Shown one piece after another: positions 23,440 to 33,762 of a stretch of 64,000 nucleotides of DNA; positions within the stretch are counted from its first letter, which is position 1; every line of letters begins with the position of its first letter. The position numbers and the translations under genes are program-made. Under the pieces are notes generated by a model. That model searched no databases. It had not been told where the DNA came from and saw only the letters and a list, made by a program, of their open reading frames with translations. Source of the DNA: Parietaria judaica (taxonomy: Eukaryota; Streptophyta; Magnoliopsida; Rosales; Urticaceae); the NCBI GenBank assembly GCA_954871525.1, contig OX940869.1, forward strand, positions 20,860,001-20,924,000. Reading direction: 5' to 3'.

Positions 23440-24994
23440 TGTAGGACATGTGTCCTTAAACAAGCTGTTTTAAACCCATTTGTAAAAGATTATGACTTGT
23501 CGTTGAATAAAGATAATACTTATTATGTTAATCTTATTATAGTTTCTGGTAGAGTAAAATAGAATGTTTGATCCATAGTTCATAATGGAATGCAATTATG
23601 TTATTACCATCACACCCGAGTCAATGTGAGGAAGAATTGATAATCATAATAAATGAACTTAAATTGTCCGTGACCTGATTAACTGGATGGGAACCCATTA
23701 ATCGGATAAGGTCATTAATGTGACTAAGTGATATAATCCTATTCTGGATTAAGTGTGTGTCACACTCACTAGAAGTGCATTAAGTATGAAGTGTCTTCAT
23801 ACTGGACTGGACCAGACTTAAACTCCGGAAGTTATCATATAAGACCGTCACTGATAACTTGGAGTTGAGTCACTAGTAGATGATCAAATGGATATTCGAT
23901 CTAAGTCCTGAGTGATCTTGAGTCTGAGCTGTTGGCTTGATTGTTCTTTGATTTAACCGTTAAAGAACACGAAATATTACCGCTGTTCCCAACACTATTA
24001 TTTTGGGAACATGATAGTCAGTAGTAAAGGTAGCTTGATCATAGATATGGGCATCACACAGCTCTCTTCGGAGTCAAGATGATTCCCTTGATTGTCGATG
24101 GTGAGAAGTGAGATTTACCCATGGCCAGCTTATGACTCGTAATCATAAGTGGGTTGCTCACAATATTATCGACTGAGTTAAGGATGAAAATGCAGTGAGG
24201 GGCAATACGGTAAAACCGCCTGCTCATGTGTGGATCATCAAGTGAAAGATCAATAACACGAATTTGATTGTATCAATGGACACCTTTCTATAAAAGGGAA
24301 TAATAGATACTGTATCACTAAAGAGTGCAGCCTCGGGTTTATAGTGGAATTACACCAAGGTTAACGAACTTCTAGCAGTTCGTTGGAGCTTAAGTGATAT
24401 GGGTCCATGGTCCCCAGGATAGCTCCGGAACGGATGATACGTACGTGATTAAATATACGTTTGTTTAATCATTTGACAGGATTTATAAAACTGAAGTCTT
24501 TGTCAGATTTCGGATAGTTTTACCACGGCAAAAGTACCAAAGTTTGGTACCGAAAATTTAACTGTCAAAAGATGAATGAATTGAATTTTATCATCAACTG
24601 GAAAGTTGTAGAAAATTTAATTCTGTGCAATTTATCTTTTGGAACCGAGTCGATCCGGCTGATGGTTTGTGATTTATAGATTTAATGAGTTTAACTTAAA
24701 GTTTCGGGTCGCATTAATTGAATCACGTGTCACAAATAAAAATGGTGGGTTTGTCCCACGACATTTTAATGTGTGATATGAGAGAGAAGAAATTATAATA
24801 TAATTTAATTATTTGGATTTAATTATTAATAGGATTTATTCCGGATTATTAATAATTAATTAATAATTAATAGATTTATATTATATATAATTAATATATA
24901 TTTGAGAGGTCGCACGCAACGTTTGAACGTGACCGAAAAATACATGGAGATTGTTTTGTAACAATTAAATTCGTGTGTTTTTTATATATATTAA

Positions 24995-25025
<31 letters not shown>

Positions 25026-26180
25026 AAAGAAGAAAAAAGGTGATGCTGACCTGGGAGTGCGTGCCAAGCCATATACGCGTGATTCCTGTTATGCAACTAT
25101 TGCATAATTGCAGCATAAGTACCTATTGTTTAGGTATTTGAGAAAAACCCTTAAATTAATTTAATCCATTGGATCGGTTTAAGATTTAATCATGACCATT
25201 GGATTGGAAATTAATATTTTATTTATTTAAAAGGGGATTTCGAAATTGATAAATAATAATAAGTTTGGTGACCAAGTTTGGTGGTTGAGAATTTCTCTCA
25301 ATCAATCTTATCCATTGGATCAGTCTAGATTTAATTTGGACTGTTGGATTAGATTTATTTATTATTTAAATTCGAAATTAATTCCCTGGATTAATCTGAG
25401 CCATTGGTTTTCGACCAATCAGATGATCCGGATGGAGGGAATTTCTCTCAGGTGGTTGGAATTGAACTCTATAAATAGGGAGCTCATTCCACACTTTTCT
25501 TCACACCTTCAGAGCTCAAAATTTCGTGACCCTTTATTAGGGGATGCGAAAATTGACTCTTCTCTCTCCCCCCGGTTCGGCTTTGTGAGATCTTTTCTCC
25601 GGTGGCTTTAAAAGAACCATCAGTTAAATATTTGTCAGAGTCCTGTCATCGAAGCCCACGCTTCGGTACGAGGATTCCAGGAGAATATCCCGGAAGATCA
25701 CGGGAGTTTCCCTAGCACCGGCGGAGCCCTGCCAAAGTCAGAACGCACAGCCGGAAGTCGTCAATGAGGTACGGCCTTATGCATTGGGTCAATAAATGCA
25801 AAATTTCTTTTATTGTATTTATTTATTTTCCATAGACATTAGATTTAATAATGTTGTTATGAAATTAATTATGATAATTAAATTGCCAATTATTTATCCG
25901 ATCGCTTTATCCAAATTACTCGATGTCAGTACGTCGTTACGGAGTAACTATTCCGACTTAAAATTATTTTTAAAAGTTACCCGGACAAACTGATGAGAGC
26001 GGAATATTCGAGGTAATTTGGACGGGACGTTAAAAGTATTTTTATGAATTTGCAATCAAAGCTATTTCGTTATTTTTCAAGGAAAATTGGCATATTAGCA
26101 GATCCGATTTCCAATAAATAGTATCGGAGCTAGATGTGATTCCCAACAATTGGTATCAGAGCTATATCCAATTTCCAACA
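23440..26180 (+). mobile_element. R2 5' LTR
   Basis: Begins TGTAGGACATG (TGTTGGACATG in the 3' copy) and ends AATTTCCAACA. TATA box at 25470-25477. Inside it, at 26151-26162, is a complete copy of the primer-binding sequence TGGTATCAGAGC, 32 bp before the functional one; the 3' LTR carries it too. AT-rich units CCATTGGATCGGTTTAAGATT and relatives recur around 25160-25400. Confidence 0.9.
25470..25477 (+). promoter_or_regulatory. R2 5' LTR TATA box
   Basis: TATAAATA in ACTCTATAAATAGGGAGC, about 30 bp upstream of a pyrimidine-rich stretch where transcription probably starts. Repeated at 33047-33054 in the 3' LTR and, in related form, at 57475-57482 in the solo LTR. Confidence 0.7.
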
Positions 26181-26182
26181 AT

Positions 26183-26194
26183 TGGTATCAGAGC
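26183..26194 (+). promoter_or_regulatory. R2 primer-binding site (initiator Met tRNA type)
   Basis: TGGTATCAGAGC two bases after the LTR end, complementary to the 3' end of plant initiator methionine tRNA, the usual primer for copia elements. A second copy lies 32 bp upstream inside the LTR. Confidence 0.9.
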
Positions 26195-26817
26195 CCGTGT
26201 TCGTGGATAAATAATTACGTAATTTAATTTAGGGTTTTAAATGATCGAATTATTTGATGAATTATTAATTTCAAAATTGAAATTTTGAATTTCTGGATTT
26301 TTAAAATTAATTTAAAATACCCGATCCAAAATATTTGGACCGGATATGAATTAGGGTTGCTTTTTCGCAACCCTAACCAATCGGCTAGGGCCAAAGGGCA
26401 GAGCCCAGGGCTGTTTGCAGCCCTGATGGGCCGAAGAACATGTTGGGCTTTTGGGCCCAACCAGCCTGCAAGGCATCAGCCCAAGGCGTGACCCAGGAGG
26501 CTCTGAGTGCGTGGCTGCCACTCGCTGGCAGCGAGCCTGGGCGAAGCCCGTGCGCTGGGCTTTGGGCCTGGTCTTGGTGATGGACCTGGGCTCGTCGCTG
26601 GGCCTGGGTGTCCCTGCCTGGTGTCGTCCCAGCCCATTCCAAGGGCTGGGCATGTCCAATCGACGACACGTGGGCCCGGGTTTTAACCCGGATGGTCCAC
26701 GTGTTTATTTTTAAATAAAGTTCGGAATTCTAATCCGACCAAAAACCCGTGGATTAATTAATTTTATTTTTTTAAATTGAGATTTATGAATTGAAATTAA
26801 TTATGTTTGATTAATTA

Positions 26818-27170
26818 ATTAAAATATGGATGTTATTTTTGATAAATAACATTGTCTTATTTTAATAAATTAAAATGTGGATGTTTTTTCTGGATAAATA
26901 ACATTGTCTTATTTTAATAAATAAATAAATTAAAATATGGATGTTATTTCTGGATAAATGACATTGTCTTATTTTAATAAATTAAAATATGGATGTTATT
27001 TCTTGATAAATAACATAGTCTTATTTTATATTATTCATAAATTAAAATATGGATGATAATTCTTTTTAGAATGATATCATTGGCTTATTTTATATTTCAT
27101 AAATAATTATTAATGGCTTAAATATGAATGATAATTCTTTTGAGAATAAGTATCATTGACATATTTTAAA
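26818..27170 (+). repeat. R2 leader: tandem 51-60 bp stem-loop repeats
   Basis: Five to six units, marked by GGATGTT at 26828, 26879, 26939, 26991 and GGATGAT at 27051, continuing less clearly to about 27170. Each unit contains GTTATTT, a short loop and AAATAAC, able to form a 7-bp stem. The position is between the primer site and the body of the element. A role in packaging or dimerisation would be a guess. Confidence 0.75.
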
Positions 27171-28900
27171 GATTCATCATAGATATAATTTGTTAAAACC
27201 TATTTTCATAACATGCGAACATAGTGTCTATATTCACTGAACATTATTAATATGTCGGAATTGGAATAGATATAAATAATGAGCAATAAAGAAGATTTAT
27301 TTATTATTTGTCGGAAAAATCTCAACCGTACAATCTTGCCTAAGGAAGAGGGAATCAAAAGTGGGGCCGGTTCACCATCCACTTCTGGGTGACCGGTTAG
27401 GACTCCTCCCATCTACCTGGAGAGCGTACGTGTTGACCTATCACTACCGACGAAGTAATAAATAAATAACCAGGCAGATATTACCTCGGTAATTATAATG
27501 CCTTAATATAAACCTTTTAATGTGTCATTAAATAGTGTTTATAATAAGTTTTAAATAACTTAGATTTAAAAACGTTATTTTATAAAACCATGGCAAGTAT
27601 AGAATAAATCAAAAAGGTCTCCATTATTATTGTCACAAGGTCTGCTGACCACACCGCCTCGAGTCACCCTAGAGTGTCCATTCCTTAAGGAAGGTGTGCT
27701 TGTGGAAGGTTTGACACCGTGATAGTTCCAAAAGAATATGGGGACGGAGGAATCTTGGAAATGAACCGCGAGTCACCCTAGAGTGACCATTCCCTAAGGA
27801 CGACGTTTCCAAGAGGATCCCGTGAACCGAAAATAATGGGTTAAGCTTGCACGGAAGTTGGTGCTTCCCGACCGTCTATGGTGCTAGTTAATAATCATGA
27901 GGAACTTTGGTAGTTCTTTGAATATTAATTGAGTTTATGACTAAAACTCAGTTTAACCAAACTACACGGTTGATACCGCGAGTCACCTTAGAGTGACCAC
28001 GCCATTAAGGACGGCAACGACGTGTACAGTCAGTTAAATTATCACGAAATAGTTATTGGGTTTATTTAACATTTTCCCGGAACATGTTTGCATCATGTAA
28101 CTATTTCAAACCTATAATTTGAAACAGTCTGTCTATAAGAAAGTTTAATAAGTTTCTTAATCAATGCCAGTTTAAAATGTCGATCTCTAAAATATCATTG
28201 CTATCTAAGAATCTGATGTGTATTTTGTCAAGACAATATAAGTCTAAATAAGTGATTTAATTCGCTTATTGATTATCTTTTGTTCCTAGCCAGTATTCCC
28301 ACTTGAAATTACAAGGGAGTAATTCGAAAGTTCTTTAACTTGGGAAATTACTGAAAGGTAAACAATGATAAGATAATCACCCTACCCAAAGTCAATGATT
28401 GATTAAGGTTGAAACCTTTGACTGAATCCAGGATTCAGAAGACAATCATTAATGTAAGTTTGACTATGTTAGTCAAAACATACTGGGATGATTATTTCAA
28501 TTAAGGTAGTGGGAGCAAGTCGTTTATAAATAAAGCAAGTCGTTTATGTATATAATAAAATGTTGTTTTCAAGAACAATATTTATTATACCCGTGACTTA
28601 CGTGGAAATTCAAGTGTCCACTTATATGAACAAAGTTTTATCATTTTAGATAATAATAATAATTATCTTAAGAAATGATCTAGTTGTTTACATTGATTGT
28701 TTGGTGAAATGAAATAAACGAGCTTCAAATGTCAACGTATATAAACAAGGATCTATCATTTTAGATAATAATTATCTTAAGAAATGATTTAATTGTTTAT
28801 ATGGAACGTTATGACAAATAAACGAGCTGAAACCCTTATGAAATAATAAATGAATATTATGGATATGAAATCCAGGAAAAGGTTAAAGATTGAAAGTGAT
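27171..28900 (+). other. R2 5' internal region without readable gag
   Basis: No gag or protease frame is recognisable. The stretch contains a near-palindrome GTCACCCTAGAGTGAC (27661, 27770 and a variant at 27980) and a tandem duplication of about 115 bp (about 28612-28802; TATCATTTTAGATAATAAT occurs in both units). R1 has one unit only of the latter. The region is conserved between R1 and R2, so it belongs to the element. Confidence 0.6.
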
Positions 28901-29440
28901 TGATCATACCTAAGGCATCTTCAATATAGTCATACTAATTTAGATAAGATATACAGGATGGACCAATGTGTGAATTGTTTGTCAATTCCCTGCCTGTTTG
29001 AGAATCTTATCTAAAGGTTAAAGTGACTAAAAGACCATTTTTTCTGTAAAAAGGTCTAAGAGCCACAGTTCCTTTAAAGCTTGTTCATACTTGGTCTATG
29101 TGGTCCATTAAACAAGCTAGAGGTGGAAATGAATACTTTATCTAATGATTGGCAAGTATTCAAAGTAAGGGTATGAATGCAAAATAAATTAGAACTTTTG
29201 TGAGTTCGAGAAAATTTATTGCATGAACTGAGTTTTAATTCGGTAAATCACTATTGGCTCTTCAGTTATTCTGAAAGGAATGAGTCTGAAATTTTAGTTC
29301 TATAATCTCGTAAAAGGAGAAATAAACGGTTCCTAGCACACCAGCACAATGAGGTGTTGCAGAAAGGGGGAACTAGAACCTTTTATAAATGATTAAACTG
29401 AAGATAATCATTTTACAATATTCATTTAGTGGGTACTTAG
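28901..29440 (+). pseudogene. R2 copia integrase remnant
   Basis: Across frames the GAG-pre-integrase and integrase motifs can be read: SHTNLDKIYRM (about 28930-28965), then KRPFF and LRATVPLKLVHT (about 29030-29090), ARGGNEYFI (about 29110-29135) and a C-terminal part resembling GTPQQNGVAERRN, here degraded with a stop (29340-29375). The catalytic region between these two blocks is shortened and full of stops, so the enzyme is dead. Confidence 0.7.
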
Positions 29441-30540
29441 AGAAGACATAGTTTATGATCATATAAGAGAGTAGTCGTTTTACCAACGATAGTAGCTCTT
29501 TTGGAATATGATTATATGATGAACTGTGAACCTCAAAAGTAAAATAGTACTAGAGGAATTGTCAGAAGACATAGTAATTACATGTTCAACAGCGACTGTT
29601 GAAAATCAGATTGAGGAAACCACAGGTCCCAAATCAGAACTCTGGGTACTCAGACGTAGTGGGAGGTTCAATCATTAGATTGGACGCTACGAGAACCGGA
29701 AAGAGATAAACGTTGTCGTGTCGGCAGTAACGTAATGATCCTTTGACCTTTAACAAGGCAATAAAGGATACTGATCATGGGAAACGGCAGGATGCCATGA
29801 ACCAAGAAATAGAATCTATGGATTCTAACCAATCTGGAAACTTGTAGACTTACTGGATGGATTCAAACCCATTGACTGTAGGTGGATCTACAATTGCAAA
29901 AAGATGAATGGATGGGAAAGGTTAAAACCTTCAAAGCTAGTTTAGTGGACAAGGGTTGAACCCAGAGAGAAAGTATTTATTACGAGGTAACTTTCTCTTC
30001 AGTCGCTAAAGTCCATTCTGTCCATAGTCTAAAGTCTCAGATATGAGATTTGATAGATAGAAGTCAAAACCGCTTCCTGAACGGGTACTTTGACTAGAAC
30101 ATCTATATGGTGCAACCAGAAGGTTCATGCAGAAAGATCAAGAAAGGAAGGTTTGCAGATTACTCAAATCCATTTATGGATTGAAGCAAGCTTCCAAGAT
30201 CTAGGAATCGAAAAGTTTGATGAGATATCAAGACTTACGAATTCGCTGAAATATCATTGAGGGCCTGCAGTTATAAACTCAATGATGATAAACGTAGTGG
30301 TTTTTCTTTGTGATATACGTCGACATACTTTTTGATCGGACACGATTGAAAAAGTTATTAGACGTGAAAGCGTGGTTAGCTAGTCAATTCCAAATATGGG
30401 AATAATTAGCATATACCAATCTAACCCAGGTATGGTTCACTAAACAGCAGTGAAGAATGTTCTCAAGTATCTTCGGAGAACGAGAGACTATATGCTAGTG
30501 TTCAAGAAATTATCTGAATCCACTATGCTACACTGACTCA
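29441..30540 (+). pseudogene. R2 copia reverse transcriptase remnant
   Basis: The start of the domain is at about 29784 (QDAMNQEIESMDSNQ), followed after a stop by sequence equivalent to the TYWMD...T region. SIYGLKQAS is at about 30166-30195. The R1 counterpart of the YIDD site corresponds to about 30300-30340 here, where DDKR... and VDILFDRT-like decayed codons are seen in place of an intact motif. Multiple stops and shifts; no frame over 60 codons. Confidence 0.75.
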
Positions 30541-30995
30541 GACTTTATGTCTGACCGGGACTTGAGTAAGTCCACATCGGAAGCAGTGTACACCCTTGTT
30601 GGTGGAGCGGTATTCTGGATATGCATAAAGCAATCCTGTATCGCAGATTCCATGATGGAAACTGAATATGTAGCAGCCGTGAGGCAGCTAAGGAATCAGT
30701 TTGGCTTAAGAATTTCTACACAGAGCTGGGAGAAATTCCAGGTGTATGATGGGTCACTAACGCTGTACTGTGATAACAGTGGCGCGGTGGCAAAGTTTTA
30801 AGAGCCCGTAAACCATAACAAGGTGTAGCATATCGAACGTATATACCATCTCAGTATAGAGATTTTACGTCGAGGCAACGTAAGGGTTATGAAAATAGCT
30901 TTGAGAGACAAACTGGCTGATCCATTTGCCAAGACGTTGCCAGAGAAAAATATTCAGGAGGCATCTGGAGAATATGGGTCTGAAAGACATGGGTC
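30541..30995 (+). pseudogene. R2 copia RNase H remnant
   Basis: An 84-codon frame at 30547-30801 reads MSDRDLSKST, ADSMMETEYVAA and LYCDNSGAVA, the RNase H hallmarks of copia pol (the DN pair is retained). After a stop at 30799 the frame continues as HIERIYHLSIEILRRGNV and ADPFAKTLPE. The homologous R1 part is at 17656-17161. Confidence 0.85.
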
Positions 30996-31005
30996 ATCTT
31001 CTTTA

Positions 31006-31021
31006 AGTACAAGTGGGAGAT
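31006..31021 (+). promoter_or_regulatory. R2 polypurine tract
   Basis: AAGTACAAGTGGGAGAT directly before the LTR start TGTTGGACATG at 31022; identical in kind to those of R1 and the LTR at 7768. Confidence 0.85.
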
Positions 31022-32573
31022 TGTTGGACATGTGTCCTTAAACAAGCTGTTTTAAACCCATTTGTAAAAGATTATGACTTGTCGTTGAATAAAGATAATA
31101 CTTATTATGTTAATCTTATTATAGTTTCTGGTAGAGTAAAATAGAATGTTTGATCCATAGTTCATAATGGAATGCAATTATGTTATTATCATCACACCCG
31201 AGTCAATGTGAGGAAGAATTGATAATCATAATAAATGAACTTAAATTGTCTGTGACCTGATTAACTGGGTGGGAACCCATTAATCGGATAAGGTCATTAA
31301 TGTGACTAATTGATATAATCCTATTCTGGATTAAGTGTGTGTCACACTCACTAGAAGTGCATTAAGTATGAAGTGTCTTCATACTGGACTGGACCAGACT
31401 TAAACTCCGGAAGTTATCATATAAGACCGTCACTGATAACTTGGAGTTGAGTCACTAGTAGATGATCAAATGGATATTCGATCTAAGTCCTGAGTGATTT
31501 TGAGTCTGAGCTGCTGGCTTGATTGTTCTTTGATTTAACCGTTAAAGAACACGAAATATTACCGCTGTTCCCAACACTATTATTTTGGGAACATGATAGT
31601 CAGTAGTAAAGGTATCTTGATCATAGATATGGGCATCACACAGCTCTCTTTAGAGTCAAGATGATTCCCTTTATTGTCGATGGTGAGAAGTGAGATTTAC
31701 CCATGGCCAGCTTATGACTCGTAATCATAAGTGGGTTGCTCACAATATTATCGACTGAGTTAAGGATGAAAATGCAGTGAGGGGCAATACGGTAAAACCG
31801 CCTGCTCATGTGTGGATCATCAAGTGAAAGATCAATAACCCGAATTTGATTGTATCAATGGACACCTTTCTATAAAAGGGAATAATATATACTGTATCAC
31901 TAAAGAGTGCAGCATCGGGTTTATAGTGGAATTACACCGAGGTTAACGAACTTCTAGCAGTTCGTTGGAGCTTAAGTGATATGGGTCCATGGTCCCCAGG
32001 ACAGCTCCAGAACGGATGATACGTACGTGATTAAATATACGTTTGTTTAATCATTTGACAGGATTTATAAAACTGAAGTCTGTTTCAGATTTCGGATAGT
32101 TTTACCACGGCAAAAGTACCAAAGTTTGGTACCGAAAATTTAACTGTCTAAAGATGAATGAATTGAATTTTGTCATCAACTGGAAAGTTGTAGAAAATTT
32201 AATTCTGTTCAATTTATCTTTTGGAACCGAGTCGATCCGGCTGACGGTTTGTGATTTATAGATTTAATGAGTTTAACCTAAAGTTTCGGGTTGCATTAAT
32301 TGAATCACGTGTCACAAATAAAAATGGTGGGTTTGTCCCACGACATTTTAATGTGTGATATGAGAGAGAAGAAATTATAATATAATATAATTATTTGGAT
32401 TTAATTATTAATAGGATTTATTCCGGATTATTAATAATTAATTAATAATTAATAGATTTATATTATATATAATTAATATATATTTGAGAGGTCGCACGCA
32501 ACGTTTGAACGTGCCGAAAAATACATGGAGATTGTTTTGTAACAATTAAATTCGTGTGTTTTTTATATATATT

Positions 32574-32613
<40 letters not shown>

Positions 32614-33757
32614 AGAAAAAAGGTGATGCTGACCTGGGAGTGTGTGCCAAGCCATATACGCGTGATTCCGCAACTATTGCATAATTGCAGCATAAGTACC
32701 TATTGTTTAGGTATTTGAGAAAAACCCTTAAATTAATTTAATCCATTGGATCGGTTTAAGATTTAATCTTGACCATTGGATTGGAAATTAATATTTTATT
32801 TATTTAAAAGGGGATTTCGAAATTGATAAATAATAATAAGCTTGGTGACCAAGTTTGGTGGTTGAGAATTTCTCTCAATCAATCTTATCCATTGGATCAG
32901 TCTATATTTAATTTGGACTGTTGGATTAGATTTATTTATTATTTAAATTCGAAATTAATTCCCTGGATTAATCTGAGCCATTGGTTTTCGACCAATCAGA
33001 TGATCCGGATGGAGGGAATTTCTCTCAGGTGGTTGGAATTGAACTCTATAAATAGGGAGCTCATTCCACACTTTTCTTTACACCTTCAGAGCTCAAAATT
33101 TCGTGACCCCTTATTAGGGGATGCGAAAATTGACTCTTCTCTCTCCCCCCGGTTCGGCTTTATGAGATCTTTTCTCCGGTAGCTTCAAAAGAACCATCAG
33201 TTAAATATTTGTCAGAGTCCTGTCATCGAAGCCCACGCTTTGGTACGAGGATTCCAGGAGAATATCCCGAAAGATCACGGGAGGTTCCCTAGCACCGGCG
33301 GAGCCCTGGCAAAGTCAGAACGCACAGCCGGAAGTCGTCAATGAGGTACGGCCTTATGCATTGGGTCAATAAATGCAAAATTTCTTTTATTGTATTTATT
33401 TATTTTCCATAGACATTAGATTTAATAATGTTGTTATGAAATTAATTATGATAATTAAATTGCCAATTATTTATCCGATCGCTTTATCCAAATTACTCGA
33501 TGTCAGTACGTCGTTACGGAGTAACTATTCCGACTTAAAATTATTTTTAAAAGTTACCCGGATGAACTGATGAGAGCGGAATATTCGAGGTAATTTGGAC
33601 GGGACGTTAAAAGTATTTTTATGAATTTGCAATCAAAGCTATTTCGTTATTTTTCAAGGAAAATTGGCATATTAGCAGATCCGGTTTCCAATAAATAGTA
33701 TCGGAGCTAGATGTGATTCCCAACAATTGGTATCAGAGCTATATCCAATTTCCAACA
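31022..33757 (+). mobile_element. R2 3' LTR
   Basis: Starts TGTTGGACATG and ends AATTTCCAACA, followed by CGACC. Nearly identical to the 5' LTR, including the internal TGGTATCAGAGC copy (about 33728-33739) and the TATA box (33047-33054). The TA microsatellite near 32577-32605 differs in length from that at about 24999-25018. Confidence 0.92.
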
Positions 33758-33762
33758 CGACC
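33758..33762. repeat. Right target-site duplication of R2 (CGACC)
   Basis: Matches 23435-23439. One copy belongs to the original aORF sequence of G2a. Confidence 0.9.

Larger units (their letters stand above)
23440..33757 (+). mobile_element. R2: complete plus-strand copia element with TSD
   Basis: About 10.3 kb: 5' LTR 23440-26180, primer site, leader with tandem stem-loops, decayed pol and 3' LTR 31022-33757, flanked by CGACC on both sides. The LTRs are nearly identical by eye (a few tens of differences over 2.7 kb), so insertion is recent, yet the interior has no long open frame. It sits inside the G2a aORF, which can be followed on both sides. Confidence 0.92.

Noticed and set aside
25246..25611. 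121-codon frame in the R2 LTRs (also 32823-33182)
   Set aside because: It lies within LTR sequence before and over the TATA box and is present in both LTRs; AT-rich chance frame, not a gene.
26285..26714. Overlapping frames on both strands in the GC-rich R2 leader
   Set aside because: Frames are open on three or more frames at once because of composition. The region is untranslated leader by position and matches the R1 leader without shared protein.
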